64,000 nucleotides of DNA from Microbispora sp. H11081 (GCF_012999535.1 NZ_JABBWV010000001.1:372001-436000); one strand, 5' to 3'; shown: positions 18,836 through 28,211, counted from the first letter of the stretch. Numbers and translations: made by a program. Notes: generated from the sequence alone by a model not told the origin.

Positions 18836-20758
18836 GTGGCAGGGCGAAGCGGTCGGATCAGTGACGAGGACATCGCGCTCGTGCGGGAGCGCTCGCCGAT
18901 CGCCGACGTCGTCGGCGAGCACATCCAGCTCCGCAACGCGGGCGGGGGCAACCTGAAGGGGCTGTGCCCGTTCCACGAGGAGAAGTCGCCCTCCTTCAAC
19001 GTCACCCCGGCCAGGGGCTACTACTACTGCTTCGGCTGCGCCGAGGGCGGCGACGTCATCACGTTCGTCCGCAAGATCGAGAACCTGACGTTCGCCGAGG
19101 CGGTCGAGCGGCTCGCGCAGCGCGCCGGAGTCCAGCTCCGCTACGAGCAGGGCGGCTACGTGCCGGGGCGCGAGCAGGGCGAGCGGCTGCGGCTGATCGA
19201 GGCGCACCGCGCCGCCGCGGAGTTCTACGCGGAGCGGCTGTCCGCCCCGGACGCGGCGCCCGGGCGGCGCTTCCTGTCCGAGCGCGGCTTCGAGCGGGCC
19301 GACGCCGAGCACTTCGGGGTCGGCTACGCGCCGGACGAGTGGGAGGCGCTGGCGCGGCACCTGATGGCCCGCGGGTTCACCGCGCAGGAGCTGATAAAGG
19401 GCGGCCTGGCCCGCGAGGGCAGGCGCGGCCCGGTCGACCGGTTCCGCGGCCGCCTCGTCTGGCCGATCCGCGACATCACCGGCGACGTCATCGGGTTCGG
19501 CGCGCGCAAACTGCTCGACTCCGACGACGGCCCCAAATACCTGAACACCCCCGAGAGCCCGATCTACCACAAGAGCTCGGTGCTGTACGGCGTGGACCTC
19601 GCCAAGCGGGAGATCGCCAAGCGGTCCCAGGCCGTGATCGTCGAGGGCTACACCGACGTCATGGCCTGCCATCTGGCCGGCGTGCCGACCGCGGTGGCCA
19701 CCTGCGGCACCTCGTTCGGCGAGGAGCACATCAAGGTCCTGCGCCGGCTGCTGCTCGACCAGGCGGAGTTCCGGAGCGAGGTGATCTTCACCTTCGACGG
19801 CGACTCCGCGGGGCAGAAGGCCGCCCTGCGGGCGTTCCAGGACGAGCAGAAGTTCGTCACGCAGACCTTCGTCGCCGTGCAGCCCGAGGGCCTCGACCCC
19901 TGCGACCTTCGGGTCAAGCAGGGCGACGCGGCCGTGCGCGACCTGATCGCCAGCCGCGAGCCGCTGTTCGCCTTCGCGATCCGCAGCACGCTGTCCCGCT
20001 ACGACCTCAACACCAACGAGGGCCGTCTGGCCGCGCTCGACGCCGCCGCGCCGATCGTGGCCTCGATCAAGGACCCGGGGCTGCGCAAGACCTACGTGGT
20101 GGACCTCGACCGCTGGCTGGGCTTCATCGACGAGGGCTTCGTCATCCAGCGCGTCCAGCAGGTCGTGGGGCGGACGCAGGACGGCGGGCACGCTCCCGGG
20201 CGCCGGCAGCAGGGCCGCGCGGCGGCGGCGCCTCCGCGGCCCGCGCCCGCGCGGCAGGAGCCGATCGATCCCGCCGTCCGCCTGGAGGCGGAGGCGCTCA
20301 AGCTCGCCGTGCAGCGGCCCGCGCTGCTCGGTCCGGAGTTCGACGCGCTCGGCGCGGCGACGTTCACCCTGCCCGAGCACGTCGCCCTCTACGAGCTCGT
20401 CATGGCGGCGGGGGGCACCGCCGCGGGAGGGCCGGGCGGGCGTGAGTGGGTCGACCGGCTGCTTGAGCAGGCCGGCGAGGGGACGCAGGGCGGGACGGGC
20501 CTCGACCTGAAGTCGCTCGTCACCCGGTTCGCGGTCGAGGCCGTGCGCGCCGACGTCAACGTGGAGGAGCGGTATGGCGCGGCCGTCCTGGCCAAGATCC
20601 AGGAGATCGCGGTGGGCCGGGCCGTCGCCCAGGTGAAGTCGCGGCTGCAGCGCCTCAACCCGGTTGAGGAGCAGCAGGAGTACAACCGGCTGTTCGGCGA
20701 ACTCGTGGCGCTGGAACAGCAGCGGCGGGTGTTGCGAGAACGCGCGAGTGGGGCCTGA
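18836..20758 (+). CDS. dnaG: DNA primase DnaG
   Basis: A 640-residue replicative primase. The zinc-binding domain shows LCPFHEEKSPSFNVTPA and YYYCFGCAEGGD. The TOPRIM core contains VIVEGYTDVMACHLAG, TFDGDSAGQKAA and the usual DPCDLRVKQGD. The C-terminal DnaB-interaction region follows from about 500. GTG 18836 (VAGR...) is preferred because actinobacterial DnaG proteins begin with (M/V)AGRI and a TAGACT box stands seven bases before it. An ATG at 18770 would add 22 residues without family support. It is followed by a primary-type sigma factor on the same strand, resembling a macromolecular-synthesis operon. Confidence 0.95.
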   Translation: MAGRSGRISDEDIALVRERSPIADVVGEHIQLRNAGGGNLKGLCPFHEEKSPSFNVTPARGYYYCFGCAEGGDVITFVRKIENLTFAEAVERLAQRAGVQLRYEQGGYVPGREQGERLRLIEAHRAAAEFYAERLSAPDAAPGRRFLSERGFERADAEHFGVGYAPDEWEALARHLMARGFTAQELIKGGLAREGRRGPVDRFRGRLVWPIRDITGDVIGFGARKLLDSDDGPKYLNTPESPIYHKSSVLYGVDLAKREIAKRSQAVIVEGYTDVMACHLAGVPTAVATCGTSFGEEHIKVLRRLLLDQAEFRSEVIFTFDGDSAGQKAALRAFQDEQKFVTQTFVAVQPEGLDPCDLRVKQGDAAVRDLIASREPLFAFAIRSTLSRYDLNTNEGRLAALDAAAPIVASIKDPGLRKTYVVDLDRWLGFIDEGFVIQRVQQVVGRTQDGGHAPGRRQQGRAAAAPPRPAPARQEPIDPAVRLEAEALKLAVQRPALLGPEFDALGAATFTLPEHVALYELVMAAGGTAAGGPGGREWVDRLLEQAGEGTQGGTGLDLKSLVTRFAVEAVRADVNVEERYGAAVLAKIQEIAVGRAVAQVKSRLQRLNPVEEQQEYNRLFGELVALEQQRRVLRERASGA

Positions 20759-20892
20759 ATAAACGTCCCTTTCCAGTTCTCACAGCGGCCAAACGTATTG
20801 TTTGATCTCGATTCGGTATTGACTTCCGCCTTACCTTGGGTGACAAAAATAGGCCTGCCATTCAGTGGTGCCTTTACTGCACACTGTGTTGC

Positions 20893-22044
20893 GTGGGTGC
20901 ATCGGTGCTGCCAAGCAGGCCGCCATCGGTAGACCAGGTGGCGGACCTCGTCGCGAAGGGAAGGGAACGCGGGAGCGTCACGGTTGACGACGTGGCCGCC
21001 GCGCTCGACCGATCCGAGTTGCCCGCCGACGCGCTGGAACGCGTCGTGCGGATGCTCGCCGAGAACGGAGTTGAGGTCCTCGAGCCGCAAGGCGACGAGG
21101 AACCCGGCAAGCCGGACGAGGAGGATATCGGCAAACGCGCTCCGACCAGCGACCTGGTCAGGATCTACCTCCGGGAGATCGGCAGGGTTCCGCTCCTCAC
21201 CGCCGAAGAGGAGGTGGAACTGGCCAAGGCCATCGAAGCGGGCCTGTTCGCGGAGGACAAGCTGTGCGAGAGCCACGCCGCCAGGTTCGCCCAGCCGGAG
21301 CTGGAGGACCTCGTCTGGGAGGGCGTCCGCGCCAAGCAGCGGCTCATCGAGGCCAACCTCAGGCTCGTGGTCTCCATCGCCAAGCGCTATGTGGGCCGCG
21401 GAATGCTGTTCCTGGATCTCATTCAGGAGGGCAATCTCGGACTGATCCGCGCGGTCGAGAAATTCGACTACACCAAGGGATACAAGTTCTCGACGTACGC
21501 GACATGGTGGATTCGCCAGGCGATCACCCGGGCGATCGCGGACCAGGCGAGAACGATCAGGATTCCCGTGCACATGGTCGAGACGATCAATAAATTGGTC
21601 CGGGTGCAGCGGCAGCTTCACCAGGATCTCGGCCGGGAGCCCGCCCCCGAGGAGATCGCCGCCGAGATGGACCTGCCCATCGACCGCGTGATCGAGATCC
21701 AGCGCATCGCGCAGGAGCCGGTCTCGCTCCAGGCGCCGATCGGCGAGGAGGACTCCGACCTCGGCGACTTCATCGAGGACGCCGACGCGGTGGTGCCGAT
21801 GGAGGCCGCGGCCTTCATCATGCTGCAGGACCAGCTCGACGACATCCTGGCCACGCTGTCGGAGCGCGAGCAGCGGATCATCCAGCTCAGGTTCGGCCTC
21901 TCCGACGGGCACCCCCGCACGCTGGAGGAGGTCGGCAGGGAGTTCGGCGTGACGCGCGAGCGCATCCGCCAGATCGAGTCGAAGACGCTGGCCAAGCTGC
22001 GCCACCCCACCCGGGCCCAGACGCTCCGGGACTACCTGGACTGA
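20893..22044 (+). CDS. Primary-type (RpoD/Hrd) RNA polymerase sigma factor
   Basis: A 383-residue sigma-70 protein with regions 1.2 ([20 protein letters not shown]), 2 ([20 protein letters not shown] and [20 protein letters not shown]), 3 ([15 protein letters not shown]) and 4 ([20 protein letters not shown]). Region 1.1 is short, making it the size of HrdA/SigB-type proteins rather than the larger principal HrdB; which one it is cannot be decided here. GTG 20893 begins the conserved N terminus; the upstream frame to 20836 is Cys-rich and unlike the family. A TTGACT hexamer at 20819-20824 may be part of its own promoter. It is followed by a 20-bp terminator. Confidence 0.9.
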   Translation: MGASVLPSRPPSVDQVADLVAKGRERGSVTVDDVAAALDRSELPADALERVVRMLAENGVEVLEPQGDEEPGKPDEEDIGKRAPTSDLVRIYLREIGRVPLLTAEEEVELAKAIEAGLFAEDKLCESHAARFAQPELEDLVWEGVRAKQRLIEANLRLVVSIAKRYVGRGMLFLDLIQEGNLGLIRAVEKFDYTKGYKFSTYATWWIRQAITRAIADQARTIRIPVHMVETINKLVRVQRQLHQDLGREPAPEEIAAEMDLPIDRVIEIQRIAQEPVSLQAPIGEEDSDLGDFIEDADAVVPMEAAAFIMLQDQLDDILATLSEREQRIIQLRFGLSDGHPRTLEEVGREFGVTRERIRQIESKTLAKLRHPTRAQTLRDYLD

Positions 22045-22059
22045 CCTCCCCTTTCCCCT

Positions 22060-22105
22060 GACGCGGACGAGCGCCTCCCACTCCCGGGAGGCGCTCGTCC
22101 GCGTC
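22060..22105 (+). terminator. Perfect 20-bp hairpin after the sigma factor
   Basis: The left arm at 22060-22079 (starting GACGCGGACGAG) and the right arm at 22086-22105 pair over 20 consecutive bases with a 6-base loop. It begins 15 bases after the sigma factor stop. Confidence 0.9.
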
Positions 22106-22110
22106 TGCGG

Positions 22111-22150
22111 GCCTCCCGGTGTGTCCCGGTGTGTCCCGGTGCGTCCAGGT
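22111..22150 (+). repeat. 10-bp tandem repeat, about four copies
   Basis: Units of GTGTCCCGGT occur twice exactly (22121-22140), flanked by one diverged copy on each side (GCCTCCCGGT and GCGTCCAGGT). It lies directly after the sigma factor terminator. Confidence 0.7.
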
Positions 22151-22245
22151 GCGCCGCCCGGGTCCCACGGCTCCGTATGACGGGGAGGACCGGGCCGCCG
22201 GATAGCCTCGGGGGTGTAACGGTCGTCGTACGCTGGCGGTGCCTC

Positions 22246-22749
22246 TTGACTCCTCCCAAGCCCTCGTTGTCCCGCCTGTTCGGCTCCCGGCTTCCCCGGG
22301 AGGTCCGGACGGCTCTCGCGCTGGAGAGCGGCGAGCGGCCGATCAGCCACGCGCCGGCGCCGGACGGCGGCCACGTCGTCGCCACCACCCGTGCGCTGCA
22401 CCTGCCGGACGGGCCGCGCCTGCCCTGGCACCTGATGGACAAGGCGGTGTGGGACGAGGAGGGCGTGACGGTCACGATGACGGACGGATCCGTCCACCGG
22501 GCTCTCCTGCCCGAGCCGGGCAGGCTGCCGGAGACCATCCGCGAGCGGGTGACGTCGACCATCGTCGCGAGCCGTCACGTGGCCATCGACGGACGTGGGG
22601 GAGTGCGCCTCGTCGCCCGCCGGATCCCCGGCTACGACACCCCGCGCTGGGAGTTCATCTTCGACCCCGGCCTCGACGCGAAGGACCCGGGGCTGCGCGC
22701 GCACGCCGAGCAGGCGCTCGAGGAGGTGCGGCGCAGCCTCGGCGTGTGA
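22246..22749 (+). CDS. Conserved hypothetical protein near dnaG/sigma
   Basis: About 168 residues with no motif I recognise. Readable segments are LSRLFGSRLPREVRTALALE, a beta-rich middle (VVATTRALHLPDGP, WHLMDKAVWDEEGVTVTMTD) and a C-terminal helix (LRAHAEQALEEVRRSLGV). The Trp/Asp-rich beta pattern suggests a small cytosolic fold. The start is uncertain: TTG 22246 is used because the conserved part begins a few codons later; an ATG at 22177 is the main alternative. It is convergent with the sulfite exporter gene. Confidence 0.6.
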   Translation: MTPPKPSLSRLFGSRLPREVRTALALESGERPISHAPAPDGGHVVATTRALHLPDGPRLPWHLMDKAVWDEEGVTVTMTDGSVHRALLPEPGRLPETIRERVTSTIVASRHVAIDGRGGVRLVARRIPGYDTPRWEFIFDPGLDAKDPGLRAHAEQALEEVRRSLGV

Positions 22750-22821
22750 GGCCGGCGAGCCCGGGCCCTGGCCGGAACCGTGACGACGGCTCCGTTCCGG
22801 TCCGGCCGCTGTGCGGGGGCG

Positions 22822-23712
22822 TCATGTGTGGTTGAGCTCCGCGACGCGCGGGACGCCGCCGTCCGTCCGGCGCCGCTGGCACAGCAGGAGGTAGACGATC
22901 CCCGCCGCCGCGGCCGAGGCGGCGGCCAGCAGCACGGTGACCCCCCACGGGCTGTGGAGCAGCGCGGACGGCGCCTGCTGGGCCAGCACGAACCCACCCA
23001 TGACGAGGACGAACCAGCCGAATCCCCTGCGCAGGCGGTCGGCGTCGACGCGCCCGGCGAGCAGGCCCCCGGCGAGACCGCCGGCGACCGCCATCGCCGT
23101 GACGGGCAGGGCCATCGACCAGTCGACATCGACGGCCTGCAGGTAGCCGGCGAGCCCGGCGAACGACTTCATCGCGATCACCACCAGCGACGTGGCGACG
23201 GCCGTGCCCATCGGGATGCCGCCGAGCAGCACCAGCGCGGGGACGACGAGGAACCCGCCGCCGGCCCCGACCAGTCCGGTGACGAGGCCGACGACGACGC
23301 CTTCGGCGACGGCGTGCGGGATCGGCACGTCCCTGTGGGCCGCCGCGGGCCTGGACGACCCGCGGCCGCAGATCATGGCGACGGCGGTGGCCGCCATCAT
23401 CAGCGCGAATCCTGCCAGCAGCGCCGCCGTGGGCAGGCGCGGCCCGAGCAGGCCACCGCCGTACGCGCCGGCCATCCCGGCCAGGCCGAAGATCAGGCCG
23501 GTCCGCCACCGGATGCGGCCGGCGCGTGCGTGGCCGACGGCGCCGACCACGCTGGTCACGCCGACGACGAACAGGGACATGGCGATCGCGGACGCGGCCG
23601 GGACGCCCGCGACGTAGACGAGCAGAGGGACGGTGAGGATCGATCCTCCGCCGCCGAACAGGCCCAGGGTCAGCCCGACGACGACGGCGCCGGCAAGGGT
23701 GAGAGCGGTCAT
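22822..23712 (-). CDS. TauE/SafE-family sulfite/sulfur-compound exporter
   Basis: A 296-residue inner-membrane protein with about eight hydrophobic segments and the family's glycine-rich opening (GLTLGLFGGGGSILTVPLLV) repeated in the second half (GAGGGFLVVPALVLLGGIPM). TauE/SafE proteins export sulfite or related sulfur anions. It is the last gene of a minus-strand set with a rhodanese, an MBL-rhodanese and a CstR-like repressor, 17 bases after the rhodanese gene. That makes export of sulfite or thiosulfate from persulfide detoxification the likely role. Confidence 0.88.
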   Translation of the reverse strand: MTALTLAGAVVVGLTLGLFGGGGSILTVPLLVYVAGVPAASAIAMSLFVVGVTSVVGAVGHARAGRIRWRTGLIFGLAGMAGAYGGGLLGPRLPTAALLAGFALMMAATAVAMICGRGSSRPAAAHRDVPIPHAVAEGVVVGLVTGLVGAGGGFLVVPALVLLGGIPMGTAVATSLVVIAMKSFAGLAGYLQAVDVDWSMALPVTAMAVAGGLAGGLLAGRVDADRLRRGFGWFVLVMGGFVLAQQAPSALLHSPWGVTVLLAAASAAAAGIVYLLLCQRRRTDGGVPRVAELNHT

Positions 23713-23729
23713 GGCGTCGCCTCGATCCG

Positions 23730-24317
23730 TCAGGCCGCGCTGCGACCGGGGCGGCGGATACAGGCGAGGGCGGCGTCCACGTCCGCGCCCGCGCCGCGGT
23801 TGTACGGCAGGCGGGCGAGCAGCATGCCCATGGCGCAGGTGTCGGTCAGCCCGGCGAAGACCAGGCCCGCGCCGACGAACGCGCCGACGAAGCGGGCCCC
23901 GGGCAGCCACAGATCGGCCACGATCGAGGCGAGCACGATGCCGCCCGCGACCAGACGGACCTGGCGTTCCAAGCTCCACCGCTGCCTGCCGCGCACCACG
24001 GGGGCGCCGGAGGAGATCCAGGCGTTCATCCCACCGGCGAGCACGGCGACATCGCTCAGGCCCGCGTCGCTGAGCTTCTTGTGCGCCTGGGCCGCCCGGC
24101 CACCGGACTGGCAGATGAGCAGCAACCGTCCGCCGGCGTCGGCGACGATCCGCCGCAGATGGGCGTCGACCTGGTCGAGCGGCAGGTTGATCGCGCCGCC
24201 GATGTGCGCGGTCTCGAACTCGGCGGGGGTCCGCACGTCCACGACCAGCACGTCCGGGTTGGCGGCGATCAGCGCGCGGGCCGTCGCGGTGTCGATGTTC
24301 GCGGAATCGGTGTTCAT
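23730..24317 (-). CDS. Membrane-anchored rhodanese (YgaP-like)
   Basis: A 195-residue protein with an N-terminal rhodanese domain (VLVVDVRTPAEFETAHIGGA; active-site loop CQSGGR with Cys69) and a C-terminal hydrophobic part starting ERQVRLVAGGIVLASIVADL that matches the two-helix domain of YgaP-type inner-membrane rhodaneses. Rhodaneses carry sulfane sulfur on the active Cys and pass it to acceptors. It lies between the MBL-rhodanese (41 bases upstream) and TauE, so it is probably a persulfide carrier in the same pathway. Confidence 0.9.
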   Translation of the reverse strand: MNTDSANIDTATARALIAANPDVLVVDVRTPAEFETAHIGGAINLPLDQVDAHLRRIVADAGGRLLLICQSGGRAAQAHKKLSDAGLSDVAVLAGGMNAWISSGAPVVRGRQRWSLERQVRLVAGGIVLASIVADLWLPGARFVGAFVGAGLVFAGLTDTCAMGMLLARLPYNRGAGADVDAALACIRRPGRSAA

Positions 24318-24358
24318 GGCTTCTTCCTCGTGGTTCTTGTCGTTGTCGCAGGTGGGAG

Positions 24359-25699
24359 TCAGGCGGCGTGGCGGGCCGAGAGCGTGGCGACCACGTCGGG
24401 CACGCCGGCGCCGTCGAGCGCGACCGGTGCGTATCCCAAGGTCGTGAGGAGCGTGGCGGCGATGGCCGCGCGCCGGCCCGATCCGCAGGCCACGAGCACC
24501 GGACGGTCCCGGTCCAGCTCGGCGGGGACGCCCTCGGTCACCAGGTCGGGGAGGAAGCGCTCGACCGCTCCCTCCAAGCGCAAGGCCCGGCGCTCGTTCG
24601 GCATGCGCACGTCCAGCACCTGGGCGCCGGGCTGGGCCGTCCGCGCCGTGAAGGCCGCGAGGTCCAGCCGCTCGAACGTCGTGGTCGCGGCCGTGCCGAG
24701 GTCGCGCACGACGCCGCGCACGGTGTCGATGCCGATCCGCGCCAGCTGGGTCACCGCCTCGGCCACGTCCTGGCCGGGGTCGGCCACGAGCACGACCGGC
24801 GACCCGTACGGCAGCAGCCACCCGGCCCAGCTGCCGAAGTCCGCGCCCAGCTCGATGCCGACCGACCCGGGCAGGAAGCCGCCGGCCTGCGTCGCGCGGG
24901 GCCGGATGTCGACCACCCGCGCGTCCGCCGGCAGGTCGGTGACGGCCAGTTCGGGAGGCGTGGTCGAGGGCATCGGCGGCACGCCGAGCGTGTTGGCGGG
25001 GCCCATGTGCCGGTAGAAGGCCGGGATCGGCATGGGCGCGGCGAGCAGTTCGTCGGCCAGACCTTCGGCGTCCTCGACGGCGAGCAGCGGGTTGGACCTG
25101 ATCTCCGCGCCGATCGTCGAGGTGTAGCGGCCGGCCCCGCTCGCGCTGCAGAACGACCCCTCGCCGTGGGTGGGGAACAGCCCGACCTCGGGCGGCAGCG
25201 CCGCCAGCCGGCGCAGCGAGCCGTGCTGGAGCCGGGCCAGGGTGCGTGCCCTGGCCGGGCCGAGCAGGTCGGGCCGGCCCGCCGAGGCCACCAGGAGGCT
25301 GCCGCCGGAGAACACCGCGACCGGCTCGCCCTCGATGAGCACCAGATAGCTGGTGTGCTCGGGAGTGTGCCCCGGGGTGTGGATCGGCCGCAGGGACAGG
25401 CCGCCGCCGCCCTCGATGTCCTCCAGGTGGAAGGCCGGGGTGTGCGGGTAGGCGGGCGCGGCAGCGGCCGGCAGGACCAGCTCGGCTCCGGTCCGCAGAG
25501 CCGCCTGCTCGCCGCCGGACACGTAGTCGTTGTGCAGGTGGGTCTCCAGCACGAACCGCAGCTCCACGTCGCGCTCGGCCGCCGCCCGCAGGAACCTGTC
25601 GATGTCGCGCTGCGGGTCGACGAGCACTCCCTTGCCCGCGTGGGTCAGCAGGTAGGTCTGGTCACCGAGACCCGGAGTGCGGAAGGACACGATTTCCAT
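24359..25699 (-). CDS. MBL-fold hydrolase with tandem rhodanese domains (persulfide dioxygenase/CstB-like)
   Basis: A 446-residue protein. The N-terminal metallo-beta-lactamase domain (1 to about 240) carries THLHNDYVSG, HTPGHTPEH and a late FPTHGEG His, the metal set of ETHE1/CstB-type persulfide dioxygenases in its actinobacterial form. Two rhodanese-like domains follow (about 255-345 and 355-446). The first lacks an active Cys, while the second has LVACGSGRRA. ATG 25699 has GAGG eight bases upstream. An operator palindrome (25719-25736) lies 20 bases before the start, so repression by the upstream CstR-like protein is likely. Function inferred: oxidation of glutathione/CoA persulfide to sulfite. 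Confidence 0.88.
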   Translation of the reverse strand: MEIVSFRTPGLGDQTYLLTHAGKGVLVDPQRDIDRFLRAAAERDVELRFVLETHLHNDYVSGGEQAALRTGAELVLPAAAAPAYPHTPAFHLEDIEGGGGLSLRPIHTPGHTPEHTSYLVLIEGEPVAVFSGGSLLVASAGRPDLLGPARARTLARLQHGSLRRLAALPPEVGLFPTHGEGSFCSASGAGRYTSTIGAEIRSNPLLAVEDAEGLADELLAAPMPIPAFYRHMGPANTLGVPPMPSTTPPELAVTDLPADARVVDIRPRATQAGGFLPGSVGIELGADFGSWAGWLLPYGSPVVLVADPGQDVAEAVTQLARIGIDTVRGVVRDLGTAATTTFERLDLAAFTARTAQPGAQVLDVRMPNERRALRLEGAVERFLPDLVTEGVPAELDRDRPVLVACGSGRRAAIAATLLTTLGYAPVALDGAGVPDVVATLSARHAA

Positions 25700-25718
25700 A
25701 GGTGACACCTCACTTCTG

Positions 25719-25736
25719 TATACCCCTGGGGGTATA
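25719..25736. promoter_or_regulatory. CsoR/CstR-type operator 1
   Basis: TATACCCCTGGGGGTATA, an almost perfect palindrome 20 bases upstream of the MBL-rhodanese start. It matches the TACCCC-GGGGTA operators of the CsoR/CstR family and two further copies in this cluster. Confidence 0.8.
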
Positions 25737-25810
25737 TGACGAGCCTGGAAAAGCCGAGGCGGGCCACTCGGGCACGCCTCGTTTGTGCGGGATTTGGGCT
25801 ACTTCGGGCG

Positions 25811-25828
25811 CATACCCCGGGGGGTATG
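25811..25828. promoter_or_regulatory. CsoR/CstR-type operator 2
   Basis: CATACCCCGGGGGGTATG, 75 bases further upstream of operator 1 in the 338-base gap between the repressor and the MBL-rhodanese genes. I see no gene in this gap; its remaining sequence has no other recognisable element. Confidence 0.75.
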
Positions 25829-26037
25829 TACCGGACGTACGGAAGGGGCGAAGGGTCGCGTGTGGCGGGTCCGCCGGTGGAGCCGGGTCGGTGCCGACGA
25901 ATCAAACCCTGCCATGTGTGGCCCAGGCGGAGCCTCGCCGCGTCGTCGCCGATGGCGCTGTCATCGGCTTGTTCTCCGCCTTGCGACGCACCGGCGTGGA
26001 GCCGCCCTCGCGACGGGCGGCGTCCGCCGGGCGCGCA

Positions 26038-26381
<344 letters not shown>

Positions 26382-26439
26382 ACCTGCTTCTCCGGGCCGT
26401 CCGGCCGGCGGTCGAGGCGTGATCAGCCGGGGGATCGGC

Positions 26440-26739
26440 TCAGGGGATCTGGTCGGCGCCGCTGGGCCAGCCGGTGGCCGTGCCGACCCTGTCGGTTCTG
26501 TCGGACTCCCAGCTCTCCGTCTTCTTCAGGAACGGCACCCGGTCGCCAGCGAGGTCCTTGGCCTTGCCCGCCACCTTCGAGGCCTGGGCGCCGACCAGCC
26601 CCGCCGCCTCCTGGACAGTGGGGCTGTCCGCGAACCGCTGCGCGAAGCGCTTGATCTGCTCGTAGCGCTCACGCCCCGCCCGCGTGCCGAGGACGTAGCC
26701 GACGGCCAGCCCGGTGGCGAACATCGCCTTGTATCGCAT
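26440..26739 (-). CDS. YtxH-like small membrane-anchored protein
   Basis: A 99-residue protein with a short N-terminal hydrophobic segment (MFATGLAVGYVLGTRAGRER) typical of YtxH-like proteins, followed by an amphipathic Ala/Lys-rich helix (VQEAAGLVGAQASKVAGKAK). Such proteins are common in actinobacteria and generally stress-associated, without a defined biochemical role. An unusually neat GxxxGYxLGTRAGRERYEQI signature supports the family. It stands alone between the sulfur cluster and the tRNA gene. Confidence 0.75.
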   Translation of the reverse strand: MRYKAMFATGLAVGYVLGTRAGRERYEQIKRFAQRFADSPTVQEAAGLVGAQASKVAGKAKDLAGDRVPFLKKTESWESDRTDRVGTATGWPSGADQIP

Positions 26740-26898
26740 CTTCCACCTCCGCGCTCGTGTTCCTCGCCCCCCTACCCTGAGAGCCTGTCTCTATCCAACA
26801 GCAGCCGTCCAGACCCCGCCCGGGCGGGCTTCCTGGCCGCCCGGGTGCTCTTTGCCATTTGCCGATCAAGACCCGGCGACGCGCGGACGGAATCGATG

Positions 26899-26928
26899 TG
26901 ACAGGGACCCCCCGGAGTGCGCTAATCT
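26899..26928 (+). promoter_or_regulatory. Probable tRNA-Asn promoter
   Basis: TGACAG (26899-26904) and TAATCT (26923-26928) separated by 18 bases, about 55 bases upstream of the tRNA 5' end. Confidence 0.5.
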
Positions 26929-26982
26929 AGTTCCGCGCCGCAAGGAAAGCCGAAGGGCCGGAACGAGCGGAGCAGAGCACGA

Positions 26983-27055
26983 TCCCGTGTAGCTCAATCG
27001 GCAGAGCAGCCGGCTGTTAACCGGCAGGTTATAGGTTCGAGTCCTATCGCGGGAG
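26983..27055 (+). tRNA. tRNA-Asn (GTT)
   Basis: Acceptor arm TCCCGTG pairs with CGCGGGA (one G-T pair); D arm GCTC/GAGC; anticodon stem GCCGG/CCGGC with loop CTGTTAA (anticodon GTT); T arm ATAGG/CCTAT with loop TTCGAGT. Discriminator base G. CCA is not encoded. Confidence 0.96.
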
Positions 27056-27067
27056 CTCATCACTCCG

Positions 27068-27096
27068 GAGGCCGGTGATCCCAGATCACCGGCCTC
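27068..27096 (+). terminator. 13-bp hairpin after tRNA-Asn
   Basis: GAGGCCGGTGATC (27068-27080) pairs perfectly with GATCACCGGCCTC (27084-27096) around a 3-base loop, 13 bases after the tRNA. Confidence 0.8.
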
Positions 27097-27389
27097 GGTC
27101 GTTTCCCGGGCACGCACGGTTGTTTTCGGGCACGCGCGTTTCTGGCGCCGCGGTTTGTTTTCCGGGCTCTCATGGTCGGCCCCTCGCGTCCACGGCGCGG
27201 CGGCCGTACAGCGAGTGCCCCCGGGTGGCCGGGGGCGGGGCTCACCGGACGTCACCCGCTCGCCCGCTCAGTCACCTGAGACCTCGCGGGCGAGCGGTCT
27301 TCCGGGCATTCCGGCCGCGCGGTCTTCCGGCGTCGTTCCCCGAGATCACCGGAGCCGTGCGCTCCGCGGTGGACAGTGGGGGTGGGGCG
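27097..27389. other. Intergenic stretch without a recognisable gene
   Basis: About 290 bases between the tRNA terminator and the end of the MmcQ/YjbR gene. Only shadow reading frames are present. The sequence is rich in CGGGCA/GGCGCG words and I see no promoter, repeat or hairpin of note. Confidence 0.5.
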
Positions 27390-27740
27390 TCATGGCAGGA
27401 GTTCGGGCTCGTGCGCCTCGACGAGGTCCCTCGGCGCGGTGAGCAGCCACGCCTCGGTGACGAGTTCGAAGAGCTCGTCCGCTTCGATCTTGTCGAGCTT
27501 CACGACGACCCAGCCGAAGCGGCCCGCGGTGAACTGCACCTCGAAGACCTCGGGGCGCTCGGACACCAGCGCGATCTGTTCCTCGATCGGCTGTTTGAGC
27601 CCGACGGTCCGGGTCTTCTCCCACATATATCCGAAGCCCTTGCCGTCCACCTTCAGCGAGACCCACTCGCCGCCGAAGCTCTGCTCGACCTCGGGCAGCC
27701 TGGCCAGCAAGGTCAGGAACTCATCCACGCTCACGCCCAT
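27390..27740 (-). CDS. MmcQ/YjbR-family protein
   Basis: A 116-residue protein of the MmcQ/YjbR fold. Characteristic segments are the N-terminal helix (VDEFLTLLARLPEVEQSFGG), a beta-hairpin with WVSLKVDGKGFGYMWEKT, the conserved FGWVVVKLDKI, and a C-terminal helix (LFELVTEAWLLTAPRDL). The fold resembles CyaY and some members are called DNA-binding, but no catalytic residues or partner are known. It is monocistronic. Confidence 0.82.
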   Translation of the reverse strand: MGVSVDEFLTLLARLPEVEQSFGGEWVSLKVDGKGFGYMWEKTRTVGLKQPIEEQIALVSERPEVFEVQFTAGRFGWVVVKLDKIEADELFELVTEAWLLTAPRDLVEAHEPELLP

Positions 27741-27990
27741 GACTCACCTTCTACCAGCCGCCTCCGACAATTCGCGTCACCAGTCCTCCTGCGTCCCACC
27801 CCGAAGTCGACCGGATCATGGTCCGCCTGCTACCCGGGCCCGGCGTGCGCGTCCACGACCCGTGCTCCGGCCGACACCTGGAAGGCATCGGCCGGGAGTG
27901 TCGATCCCATGCGGCCGTACGAGCCGGGGCGCACCTCCTTCGCCGAGGTGATCCGCCGAAGACGAGGACTACACCGCCGTGGAAAACCGA

Positions 27991-28020
27991 TTGAACCCTC
28001 CTCGCGCGTCCGCCTAGGGT
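27991..28020 (+). promoter_or_regulatory. Candidate promoter with long leader for the DUF1062 gene
   Basis: TTGAAC (27991-27996) and TAGGGT (28015-28020) with an 18-base spacer. The next start codon is at 28212, giving a leader of about 185 bases. This leader holds an 8-codon reading frame (GTG 28062 to TGA 28088) behind a purine-rich stretch, possibly a leader peptide. The rest of the 470-base gap from 27741 shows nothing else. Confidence 0.45.
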
Positions 28021-28211
28021 GACCGCGACCCCGTCGTAGTGAGGACAGAGGACACAAGCGCGTGACGCCGCCCGCTCTTCAGACCTGACATCTTCTTCCG
28101 CTCACCTTCACGCCGGCCCACGCGCCGGCTCTTCCGGGCTGCCCGTGCGCGCCCGGTCATGTGGCGTCTGAGGCCGCGCGCGATCGGCCTCGTGTCAGGT
28201 CTAGAGAGATC

